DNA from: Glyphotaelius pellucidus
Taxonomy: Eukaryota > Arthropoda > Insecta > Trichoptera > Limnephilidae
DNA length: 64,000 nucleotides
Direction of reading: 5' to 3'
NCBI GenBank assembly: GCA_936435175.1
Contig: OW386542.1
Coordinates: 25,814,001 to 25,878,000, forward strand
The position numbers and the translations under genes are program-made. Below, one piece after another: positions 33,401 to 47,000 of the stretch. The notes below the pieces were generated by a model. The model was given only the letters and a program-made list of their open reading frames with translations, was not told the DNA's origin and did not search any database. How positions within the stretch are numbered: the stretch's first letter is position 1; each line of letters opens with the position of its first letter.

Positions 33401-36400
33401 ATAATTTTCGGAGCATATTTCGCGATTTTTTTCGTTTTTGCGTTGGCGTTTTAAATTTGCGTTTCGGCGTGGAACTTATCTAGATATTATTTTCAAAAAT
33501 AACATAATTTTTTTTAAGAGCTTAAAAACTTCAAATGTTTAAGGGACATATGTAAGAAATCGGTAGAAATTCGGGTAGCGACGGCTTAAAGTTTCTTCAT
33601 GTTTTATCGGATCACCCGTTCTAAATTACAATGAGTTTTAACTAATTAGTGTGAATTATAAATTCATGGAAGCAAACTACGTAGATTATTTTTGCTGTCG
33701 ATACCCTTTAACTCAATAACTTTCTCCTAGGCCTGTCAATTTCTTGTCTTGATTAGGGCATTTTGGGTGGTTAAGTTTTTATTCATTAGTTCACCTACAC
33801 GCAATTTTATTTATATAAACATATATTACTTAATTCAGTATAAGCGACCTCTTCATTATTTTATCTTCGCGGTCGCTAGGTCCTGCACATATGTACAACT
33901 TCCTAAATCTTACACTTTTTTTATAAACTTTTATAACACAATCAAATGCGAGCAAAACAAGATATACAAATATTTTCATTTCGTTCTCAAAACAAATGTT
34001 CGAACACGATTACTTACGTGCATGTTTTTTTTAAATTACACGAAGTTGTCATGTTTTGCTTTTCACGAAAAACAAAAACGAACTAGACAGCAATAAAGCG
34101 CCTCGAAATTATTAAACGGTACCTTTCAAATTCGCGGGATTTATTTGTTCTAATTCTGAAAATTCCCCAAATGTTTTCCATTCAGCGGGCACGTTGCATT
34201 ATGATTTCTTCTGGAAGTTTTCCCAGTCCCACGCAGTGTTTGCTCGGAATGTTTATCTAATTTTCCCCTACTTCAGAAGCAGTCAGCTGGGGTCTGATAG
34301 CTACTGATAACATAGTTATTTAATCTATTTAGATTTCCATGGCTTTTGAAACGTTGGTCGAAGACTGATAACGTTTAAAAAATTACTCTCTTTCTTTCTC
34401 GTTTACGTTTAATATATTGTATAAAATGTACAAATGTCTATGTGAAAAGTCTATTTAACGGGAGTAAAAGAATAAATGAATGTCACACTTTGGGAAAATT
34501 TCTGCGGTAATCTAACTAACTATAAAGTGAATAAACCGTATTTTTTGTACTTATGGATATTTATTATAAATAAGTACCGACATACATAATATTTTTGCAT
34601 TATGTAAAATTTCGAGTTGTATTTTTTTATAAAAGCTCTACCGTCGTTAAATAAAAAAAATACTAATTCTACACGCAGTTTATGCAGTTCACACGTGGTA
34701 GAAGTGAAACCTTCAGAAAACTAAAGTAGACAAGAGTGGGGAGGCTACGAAGCACCGCACAAAGAGGACACCAATTTACTCGCAGGCTAAATCCTATACA
34801 TGTGTGTGTTTGTCTCTCTTTATGTCGCTTTTTCGTTTCATCGAGTTTCAAATCACTAAGTTTTCTGTTCAAAAATATAAAAAAATATACTTTTAAGTGG
34901 TCTGCGCTAGACCGAGATCAAATTTTTTTTTCGACTTTGTTAACCTTTGTCTGTGGATCACTTTTTTACAATTAGTTCATTAACCTACCAACATTTTTTT
35001 TTTCTTTGATTAAACTACATATTTTTTTAGTTCACCGCTCGGAAAAGGAGTCATCTACTGCGGCCAATTATGATCATTCTTGTTCGTTTGGATTCTGACA
35101 GGATTTGCAGCCATGGCGATTTTTACATCTATGGTAGTAAACGCCCCACAGACTTAAGTTAACCACTGATCGAGAATGCAACTATTGAGCTAACGACCCC
35201 ATTCTTTAAATGACATCTCGATAAATGTTTGACAATTCATAATTATTTTTTCTTCAAAGAGAACTCCTTTGAAATATGATCTTCTTGACTTCTCTGTTCG
35301 AAAATTCGTGGTACAAACTGACAGTGTGTTTGTAATGAACGGCAAGGCGCCGACGTTCAAAGAGAAAAACTTGGTGTCGGTTTATTTTATTATCGTCCTG
35401 AAAGAGGCTGCGCGGAAAATACTCTTAACATCGGATATAAAACCTCTGCACGACCCTGGCCTTTAACCTCATAAATCTTGTGTAGGAAACTTTGATATGA
35501 AACATAAATAAAGCAGGTTAATGAAACTTTGTGGTAGCATATGGTAGCGACGTCCGGCGCAGTCCAGCGGTAAGGCTCTTGACTCGCAATCCGAAGATCG
35601 CGGAATCGAATCCCGGCGGAATTTTATTTGATTAATTTGTGTTATTTCACAATTTATTCATTTAAAATAATATATAGTATATTTGCAGACTTGAAAAGTT
35701 GCTTGAAATGGCTTAAGCCGTGTTTAGTGACCAGGTCTGAATAGCCTCCTTTCCCTCCTCACTACCTTCAGCCTCACAACATATCCCAATTGGCGATGCT
35801 ATAATCTCACTGGCTCCAGACGGGAGCAGTTGGGACTCTTGTGCGGTATTCATATAAAAATAAAAAAGCATGGTTCGTTAAAAATGTAGAAAACAGATGT
35901 AGCACTTGAGGATGTCATTTCTTTCAATTTCTATTTTTTGACCTGAAAACGTCTTTAAGGGGGTATTCTAGTCTAGAAGCATGAATTGTAGGTATTTTTT
36001 CAGGTGCAATAAAAAAACCATAATATTTTTACAAGCCATTATTTTACTAAATATTGATTAAACATTAAAGAATACATAAAAAAAATCAATCGAAAAAATT
36101 CAAAAAGTTACAGGGTGTTGAAGTAGGGGGTCTAAAAAAAATGGCGTGCCCTGGTTGACACGATTGCAACGCTACTAGTAATCTAAAAAAAAAAAAACAA
36201 ATTAATTCTTCATCCAAACAAATGCGGCTATGGCCCGAACTGAGAGAAAGTAAAAAAAAAATATTTTTCGCAAAATGGCGGCTGTCTGAAATAAAAAGTC
36301 ATTGTTTACCAGTTTTTTTTGACTTTCCAAATTTTTTAAAAATAGTAAAAATTGAAATTTTGTTATAGTTTTAGTTCCCGCCATAGAGTAATGTATAGAT

Positions 36401-39400
36401 AAGGCTCACACGAATTAAGCAAATTGGTTTCGTAGAACTTGAGATATCGTGTCAACCCCGTCTCGAAAAAAGTGATTTTGAGAAAAATGCGTTCAAAAAT
36501 TTTGTTCTATTCAGATTCTGGTTAGATTCCGTCTAAACTGCGACATTAAAATGGTTATAACTTTTAAAATAATGCGATATTTTATTAAGATATTTTTGAA
36601 TATTTAAACTTTGGAAATATGAAGAAATTTTTTTTTTTTTCTAGACTAGAATACTGTTTTAATATCGATGCCGGGGGTGGGAAGGCAATCGCGCCCACAT
36701 GAGTGGGTTTCATATGGACGACCTAGCCAGCATTGAAAACCTTCCGCTTATAAAGCTTGTAGTATTCCAAATGACTTTATTTTACTTCGATTGAATGTCT
36801 TTAATCCAAGCTAGGTACACTATTTTTCTTCAATTATGCGTGTGTTTATTCCGAATAATATTATTTTTCTTTTTTTTTTGCGGTTGTTTTCATTCCAAGA
36901 ATTTATGTTTTCGTAAAAAGCATTTGCTTAGTGGCTTTCGTTAACGGGGTGTACACACATATTCACTGATTATTTTATAATCGAAAAAATTCGATAATGA
37001 AGAAATTTTTATGGTGACGAATAAATTTTCTATAGTGATTTAAATTTTGATTATTTATGATTTGCCGCGAAAACCACTTGTTCGTTTCTGTTCATGAATA
37101 TGGCATTTTGAGGTACACTGGCCAACGTCGGCGATAGACGTCTCATCAGCCAAGAGCTTTTTCTACGTCATAATAATTTGGAATCGTTTCGGAATATGCG
37201 GTTTTGAACGGTTTTTTAAATCGATAATTATGAATGTAAATGTTAAAATTCTTCATTTATAGTATAATCAGATAATTTCACTTTAAATATTTGGCAGAAA
37301 GTCTCCTGACAAATTTGTCCAATTTGTTTATTAATTTATTTTAATATAAAAAAAAATCAGAGTTTGCAGTTCGCACGCGGTAGAAGCGAAACCCTTTGAA
37401 AACTAAACATCGAGAGAATGAGACGAATTCGAAGTATCAGAAGTAGGATAATTGTAGGGTTTATTTATTATAATACTGTTACTAGGTTTAAAAATTATTT
37501 GACATTTTATTCTACGAAGCATCGCACAAAGAGAAGTCCGATAGGCTACGAAGCACCGCACAAAAAGGATACTGATTAGTCTATCTCATTCTCTCGCAGG
37601 CTAAATCCTGTAGATGTAAGTGTTTGTCTCTTTTTGGTGTCGCTCGTTTCCGTTTCATCGAGTTTCAAACCACAACAGTGCTTAAGAAGTTTTCACTTCA
37701 ATACATTATTTTATTAATCTTTATCCATAAAATAAAGAATTTCACACTAGATGTGCCTTCCATACTATTTGAATGAAAACAAATGTTCTGCCTCACTTAC
37801 TTTACCAAATAATAGATCTCCATCCCATTTGTATTTCGAAAGCACAGCGTTGTATAGAATTATAGGTCCAAATTGGGCCTGTAATTGAATCACGAAACAC
37901 GCCCACAAGGCATTTCTCGTGTTATTATTTATTCTACGCCTTTAACAGCCGAATGATTCCTCACACTTCATGCATTATTGTGCATTAAAACAAGTACCAT
38001 CACACTCATAGCTAATCTCTTCTTTAATTGATAGGTAATATTACTTTTCTGTTTTCCTGTGATTCTTATAATCTGGTTCAAGAACAATGCAACGGAAGAT
38101 TATTAATCTGATGACGAGTTTGGTAATAAATTTTCAGTTCGGAAAATCAGTTAACTATGTCATTCGTAATTGTGTTGGTTTTGATAAGCGGCCACTCACT
38201 GTATATGAAAATAGTTCCCCCATAACGTTTTGTTTATCTGAAGACGGACGTGTAATGATACTAAATGACGTGTTTTTAATAGACAAAATCTTACACCTAT
38301 ATTATACATAACATGCGTGTTATTTTTTGACGTGATAAAATCTTATAAATAAATCGTCTTATAAATCGATGAACGCCGGCACTCACGAAAAAGCATGACT
38401 TATTGTCATGTTGTCACGTTCCACCTGAGCCGAGCGTGCAAGCGAGAGCGCGGAACATGCATTTGGTCTATGCCTTCGGCTTGTGACGCATCTATCTCTC
38501 TTCCACTCCATCGTTATTAAATGACATTATCACGTAAAATTATCGTCCGTAAACCGACTTTACAGACAACCAATTTTTTGTAATTAATTCTTTGTGCAAA
38601 TTTTTTTTTTTTACTTTTAAAAGGTAAGCCAATTCTGGGTGCTTTAAACTTTCTATCAAATTGTGATGGATGACAAACTTAATATAAAACAATAATTCTA
38701 CTGATAACAATTTGTTCTTTTGTTTCACAGAATTTGAACAATTTATCAAATTTAAAAGTTGATATTCAAGTTCTGTGAAACTATTCATGTTCTGTAAAAT
38801 AATAAGCCCATGATGAAATAATAATTGAACTAACTAACTTTTCAATTTGGGAATTGTCAAATTCTGTGAAAGAACCCGTCAATAGAATAGGCATTCGTGG
38901 ACTCTTCAACCGTCTAAACCAAATGGCGTTGAACGGCCATTCGATACAATTTAATACAATTAGATTTACTTATTGTTTTAAAACAATACAAAATTGTTAA
39001 TCTTAGTGCGTTTTTAAATACATTTGTAAAGGAGTTGGTATCAACTATAGTAGTATTAATAGAACTTGCCTTAAGCATCAATAGCACTTCAATTAAATTA
39101 ATTTATTTAAAGAGTTTATTCGAAAATTGAATTTTCGATTGAACAGTCGATGGTTTCCAAAATCTCATTCTCACATGTGACATTTTTGACAGTTTCGTAA
39201 GAGTTTTTGTAACGATTAAAACACTTTTCAGATGTATTGTCACGTGGTTGTAATAATCCAGAAACCTTCGCGAGGGTGGGAAGAAGATATTTTGAAAGTT
39301 TCAAATATTTCCTACGCTTAATATAGCAACACTTAAACAACAAACAAACAAGCAAGCAAACATACATTCATTATTATATATGTATATATAAAATTTGTCT

Positions 39401-42400
39401 TATAAAATTGTATGGGTTCAACAAACAAATTTTATTCGTTACCGATAATTTTAGTTAGAAGGTGAATACGTAAGGTAGGCCATTTTCAAAACCTTTTTTT
39501 ATGTTTGCATGCAAAATTTTTATTTTTCAAAAAATATATGCTTATTTCGAATTATAAAATTTGAAAGCGTATTTTATGACTTTTCAAAAAAGTTTTTAGT
39601 TTAAGGATACGTTCAGAAATATTCCATATAATATATATTTTATTGCAAATTTTATCGACCTCCTGACAAAATATGGCCGAGGCCTGATGGATTGAAAAAT
39701 TGCTATCGATCACCACCACCCATTGGTACCCACCTACTATCTACCACCCCTACGAATTATTATCAACACGCACAACCGTGCTAAAAATATTCGTCACGTT
39801 AAAAAAATATATTTACGCATATTTTCAGTTGAGGTAGGTTCTTCGTGACCTAATTGCTTAGTTGGCCATTTTGTTATCGTCGGAAAAACGCGATCAGTTG
39901 GGAAAGTCGAAGTTAACTGACATTTTCGAGGAAATTATCCAAATATTACGCGCATCGAAAAGAAACCCGGTCGCCGAGAAATTTTAACAATAGGTATTTT
40001 ACCAAACTGTTGCTGTCACTGTCGCTCTTACTCCTCCGGATACCGTGCGAAAGTGACACCTGCTCCTCAGGCTGATAATACCTAAATAAAATCTGTATTT
40101 CCCACTTTTTGTGTTCCTCACTTTTTGTGTTCCCCACTTTTCTCATCCAGAACTGAACAGATTTTAAAGATTATTTTACTAACTATATTAGAAAAACATA
40201 CTCTGTGTCTGTACGTTTTGCTTTTCTTAAAAATATATTGTCTAGTTTATTTTCTGTGCGTTTGTTGACGGCATTCAAACCAGGCAATTTTAACGAGTTT
40301 TGAAGGGTCCTAACTTCTATAAAAAGTAACTTATCAAAAAGCAAAAAGACCGACATGTTTGTTTGTGATCGATCTCTACATTTTATTAAAAGCTTTTGCA
40401 GTAGTGTCAAAATCCAGAGAGGAAATTGTGGAATACCTTTGTATGGACAAAACGCCGCCCGGTTTCCTTTTGAGGAGAAGGTGTATCCATCTACCCGATA
40501 CTATTTTTAAACACATCAAACACTAATTAAATAAACATTTCTTAATGCGCCCTTGGGGTGATTTTATCTCGAAATGGCGCAATAAAAAGTTGACCATTTT
40601 CCGGAAAACTTTCGAACCTACGAAACACTAGTGAATCTACATCACATTTACAAAACAAAAAAACTTTTATTAAATTTGATTATTTAAAAAAATCTTTCGG
40701 CTCCCACGCTTTTGCCGCATTCTAAAATACATTACACAGCTGAAATTGACCCCCTAGCGGCCAATTTTTAGTTAAAGTTAGATTTCCTCGAAAACGAAAG
40801 CACAAATCAAAAAATCAGAGTGCAATTCACACGCGGTAGAAGTGAAACCCTCAGAAAACTTGAGTAGACAAGAGTAGGGAGACTACGAAGCACTTTTTTT
40901 TATCAATGTGAAGGATGTTTTTTCCATATTTTTGTCGTCGAATTCCGGTGTACCTTTTCTCATGCACTTGGTCATCTAGTATTTGTGTTTTCTTCTTTGG
41001 AGTCGCTAGACGTCGCTTTCGTTGGTGTTTTCTTTGCCTGCTCATTTGGAGTGGTTTAAAGATTGATTTTACAATTTGATTTTACAAAATAAAAATATGT
41101 CATTATAAACGGTTCCACCGTATCTACTTTTTTGGATTTCGTAGGATTCGACCCTTGGTCCCCTGAATGTCTGGCCGCTAAGGTTCGTCAGGCGCTTTAT
41201 ACCACTAGCTTAACTAACTTAAATTGCATGGGACCGTGGATTCATCGTATTATATTGGAACCGAGTACCCGTGAAATAAATAAATATTTTATTACTCTCT
41301 CATTCTCTCGCAGATGTCTTCTATAGACGTATAAATCCTATTGATTTATGTGTTTGTCTCTTTTTAGTGTTGCTCGCTTTTGTTTCATCGAGTTTCAAAT
41401 CACGACGGTTTTCGCTTCAAAAATTTTATATGTATCACAACATTGAATCCAAATGTGATGTAGATACACCAGTTTACCGCTTGTACACACTTATTTTTAT
41501 CTTGTTTGGAAGGTCAAGTGTACAAAATTCCATTTTTTGGCATAAATCTGTGGACTTGTTTGTTCGCTACAGACATTCTTCTCTATATAAATAGAAGATA
41601 AATATTTCTACTACAAAATATTAGTGTATATAGTACATCTTGATAATATGCTTTACTTCTACTTAATTAATCTCTGGAATGAAATTGCTTATACTTTTGT
41701 AACAAGGTTACCTACATTTCGTGTACACTTCTTATTGGTTTTAAATAAGATAAGATTCTAAGGAACCGAGTAGATAGAAAGTCTAAACCTTTATCACAAA
41801 ACAAAACGATTTTATGATTCATAGCTGAAAAATCCTCATTTCTAACTGGTCTCCCCTTTTCATCATCATCTTATGTATCATCATCAAACAGTATTAATAG
41901 TCTAGCGACGATACGGTTGAAATTTAAGAATCCGGCTAAGAATACAACTCTGACGCCGCGCCTTACGCAAAATCGTTTTCGTACGTGGAGTTTGTATTCA
42001 AATCTACTTTTGTAATAATACCAAAAGATGGTGCCACTTACGTTAATAGCTATCATGGATTGTAATTTCGTAAATCTCTCCGGAAATCGGAGATTGACAA
42101 TAATATGATTATCATTGTAACTGGCAGTTGTGAATATTAATACCACGCGTCTATATATTATACAAAATTCAAAGCAAATTTGTGTTCATTAAACCTAAAG
42201 ATTGAAACCTGACACAAAATATCTCGAAATTTGTATTGCGCAAGAAAGAAAGTCAACTCCTTGGTTCCGTGAAATCATTTATATATGACATCATTGCCTG
42301 TCGCGGTTACTTTGTCCCGGTGACTAGTTGCCACTAGATCCCAGTGAATCCGAGGAATCGGCTTTTTTGGAACCAGTTCTTATCGGATTTATAAAATGGT

Positions 42401-43986
42401 CACTAATACTCAAACTGGGGGAAACCGGACCAAAAACCGCCAGCAGGGTCTAGTAGCAAAAACTGCGGAGCTTGTTTTTAACTGATCGTTATTCATATTA
42501 TAGGTTATATTATTTTCAAACATCAGTTTCTTATTTGTTCAGGTTTGATTCGGAACAGAAAAATGCAAAAAATTCTCATGGTATCTCTATTTACTAAAAA
42601 ACTACTGTTTGGTTCTGAGGGCCTACTTCCGGGTCTTCTTTGGTATATTATTATAATGGATAATGAGGGAGAAAGCAAATACAAAAAGCAACTGGTGCAT
42701 AATCCCACCACAAGATTCACTGAAAATAAGGGCCTCATAACTCCAAGAATAACAAATTAGTATCGAAGCAGAACGCTTAAATACTTAATACCGGCGATTT
42801 TTAATAAATTCACCTGCACTAGTAACATTAAGCGTTGGATAATAAATGACGATTCAATGTATCTTTGAACATCTCAACGTACCTGCCTAAACAATTTGTA
42901 TTTAGGTAGGTACATTGAGATATATAATTTTATACATATAATATTTTATTTACATGTGTTATTAATTTAAAAAATATGTATATCATTTAATAGAACTTAC
43001 AGATAAGCCGTCGTGTGACAGCTTTGTGGGACTAAAACTTGTATTAAATTTTTCTTGTATTAATAAATAATAAAAATAAAAAAAAACCTAATGCATGTAA
43101 TGTATTAGTAGTGTTTTTTTACATTGGCTCCACGCAGGTTCTCTGAGAAAAAAATCCCTCTAAAGCCAATGTCATCAATGCTGTGTGAAGGTTTTTAATT
43201 TTTAGAGGAAGTTCCGGGAAGGAAAAAGGTATGAGGGGTGAGTAGGAATCTTGTTGTCAATGTGTCAAGGAGTGACGGAATCCAGCCCGCCACGCAGTAG
43301 GTCGGAAAACGCACTTCCGCCATGACCTTCACCCCATGAAATCGGGCGCCCCTGCTAAGACACCAAACGTAGCGAACCACTTGGGGTATTGGTTATAATA
43401 AATGGTTAAATAAATCGTTCCCGGGACGGCGGTACCCGTAACCGCCTCCCAAATTGAAAACTGAAAAAACTGTAAATATTTTTCCATTATTTTATACTAG
43501 CGCGGACATGAAAGGCTATTTAGGCTACCTAATTTTCTTCTTGGTATATTAATATTATAGGTATAATCTAATGTTTTATCATTATGTATCATAATACTTA
43601 CTGAATTTTGTCTAATACAAGAAATAAAAATCATAGTTGAATACTAGTACGATAGGATTCACGCACCTGCCCTGACGTGTACAAGGTGTAGGGGTGGAAT
43701 AAAATAATATTTATTAATATTAATTACACCTACGACCATAATGTTCAAATAACGACATCAATCTGCAAGTAACTGTTTTTAATCTTCAAAATAGCGGTTA
43801 CTATGAAGTCTTGCAGTTTCACAAATCAGACCGTTCGCAGTTCGAAAGTTCGGACACCGCGTTAATATTGATCCGAAATCCGAAGGGCTCGGTCACTCTT
43901 TTTTCCCCTTTTCAAATCTTCCGCTGACAGCGATCTTTTCAGAACTGACGGAAAGGATGTGGGCTCGCCTTTTGCGTGTTGGCAGG

Positions 43987-44017
<31 letters not shown>

Positions 44018-47000
44018 TTTAAAAAAAAGAAAGACAAACATTCCCAGGTTACGAATAACCCAAAAATGTTTGAAAATCTCCTACTACCACCACAGAAAGT
44101 CGAAAATGTTGCTTGTGTTGTGATGGAGGACTTAGCCAGCCGAGGAATCGAACACGGGACGCCCGGGTGGGACCCAAACGCTATGCCCACTCAACCACTG
44201 ACTATATATATAATATATCCATTTAATGTAATTTATGTAAATGGCGGATGATAGACGGGCATTCGTAGATATGATGTAGATATGTGTTGGAGTGAACATC
44301 TTTCTATTCATGTCAGTCGAAGTACAAAACGCATGTGTTTATTGTTGTGAAGCCTGTCAGACGATAGGAATATGGAATAGATATATTTTATTATTAGTAT
44401 GGTACAGTACGCCCCAAACTTAAATGCCGATCTGAACTGGATACGATCTATTCTCACGCAGGTACACTCATTTTACTGACTTTACAGTGACCGTAAGCGA
44501 AAGATAAATATGCGTAAGACGAACGTGCGACGGAAAAAGGCATGGACGGCATGCCGCTTTTCTGATCTTAAATTCGCCTATTGCGACGATTTTTGTATTA
44601 AGCCGCCGCTACCAGATACCGTTTTTTACATATGTACCTTAAACTTTTAAAGTTTTTAAGCTCTTATAATATAAAATATACGTTATTTTTTAAGATAATA
44701 TCTACACATTCTGTAACAATGTAACTAATTGAACATTAGCGCGCTCTCTCCAACATTCGTAATTACTAGACATCGGATTATATGCACTAACAAAGTGCCA
44801 AAATATGCACTAAAAAGGCCGAAATACGCACTAAAAAGCCGCAAAATGCCCAAAATATGCAATGAAAAATCAAAAAACCATTTTTATTTTCATATATTTT
44901 AATTTAAGACGGCACAAGAACAGCGAAATATTCTTAAAATTATGCATAGTTTTGGTGCCAATATACAATTAAGTATTTTTCCAAATTTTCGAGTGCAACT
45001 TAGTGACGTTTGTCGCCCAGTACATCAATTTGTACGCCGAAAACGACCTCTCTACGTCAACTGACGGCATTGGACAAAATTTAACATTTGGCGCCATTTC
45101 GGAGATACCTATTTATGACCTGTGCCGTTGATGTAAGCATTATGTTCTGCATGTCTTCAAAACTCGGGTTCTTAAAATAATAATAGCGTCTAACTTTTTA
45201 CGAATATTTTCTGATATTGGATTAAGATGGCGAGTTCGTTCATTGTTTCTAGTATTTGTCGAAAATCGAGTGCAGTTTACACGCGGTAGAAGCGAAACAT
45301 TACCATAACAATCTCAACCAATACTTGAAAAGTGAGGTCATAATCAAAGCGACCAATGAGCGCAGACCTCGCGTAATTTCCCTTTCATATCTCAACAAAT
45401 AGGAGAGCCTTTAAAAGTGACAAAGCGGCCGATGAGGGCAGTTGATGCGTCGCAGGTGCACTAATCGTCATTTCCGTTTCATCCGAAATCCAAATCACAG
45501 CCGTGCTATAGAAGTTTCACTTAAAAAATTGAATTCATTTATTTTTCCTAAAAAGGTTTAGCTTATCCTATTTTTGTATAGTGAACCCAACTAACCTCGC
45601 ACGGCTGACATATTCCATCCATCACAGTAGGTAAATATTGGCTGATGCTAAAATCTTTCAATTTTCTTGTGGTGTTTGATTTTACCCACTCACAAAGGTT
45701 AATAATTTTAACGCGAATATCGTGATAGGCAGGCACTTAATTTTAATGTTATGGGCTGGCGCGTAGGTAGATATATCATATTACAGGGTAATCTGCACCC
45801 CTGTGTTGATTAAGTTAATAAAATTGGCCATGAAATAATCTTCTTAATATTTTAGCTAGCCTCCTTTTTAAAAAAAATATATTTATACACCTTTTGTGGT
45901 AGCTCGTTTCTGCGAGCAACTTGAAGTGGGTCTTTGAATGAAATTAAATCACTTTGTTGACAAGTGTCAGATTACTCCAGATTAATTCGTTATTATGTAA
46001 TAACGTAATAACGACTATTATTATTGCATCGGAACAAATGTGTCAGACATACCAGCTGATAACACAACGGCAATTAATGTTTGTCATTGCGTTCCTAAAA
46101 TCAGTACAAATATTATTATACGTATTCATCAATTCTTAAGAAAATTGTGAAAGCGGATTATTGGAAAATGTTTCGATATCTACATAATATTATTTATTGA
46201 AGTGAAACTTCCTTAGCCCGTTATGATTTGAAACTCGGATGAAACGGAAATGACGCATTACTTTACCTACGAAGCGTCAAACTGCGATCATTGGCTTCTT
46301 TGATTATGATCTCACTTTTCAGGGCTCCTATTGGTTGAGATATGAAACGGAAATGACGCATTACAGTACCTACGAAGCGTCAAACTGCGCTCATTGGCAG
46401 CTTTGATTATGATCTCACTTTTCAAGGCTCCTATTGGTTGAGATATGAAACGGAAATGACGCATTACAGTATATAGAAAACGTCAAACTGCGCTCATTGG
46501 CCGCTTTGATTATGATCTCACTTTTCAAGGCTTCTATTGGTTGAGATTGTTTTGGTGAAGTTTTACTTCTACCTTCTACCGCGTGTGAAATGCACTCGTT
46601 TTTTTTTCTACTCATCTATAAATACGATGTAGGTACTTAAAGTACCTATCATAATAAAGCTACCTGCAACAGTTCGTGTAGCGGTAGCCTTATTATTATA
46701 GTCACCTTTGTGGGTGTTTTTGCGTGCTGTTTTTTATGTAGATACACTTAAGGCGGCGCTTCCCGGCTCAAAAAGAAGAAGATGGAGAGATATGTAATTA
46801 CGAATGTTGGACAGAGCGCGCTAATATTTTAAGTGATAAAATTGAAGAGAAAATTGCGAAAATGCTTAATAAAACATGACTCGTTTAAAATAGAGCAAAA
46901 ATCTCGTCGAACGTACTTAAGTACCATTTAAAGAACATTGTGATTTTTTTCACAAATATAACTTGTAAAATAATGGAAATAAACGTGTTTTTAATAATTT

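Noticed and set aside
35560..35626. Functional tRNA gene
   Set aside because: Anticodon and T stems do not pair properly and a repeat body follows; it looks like a SINE head.
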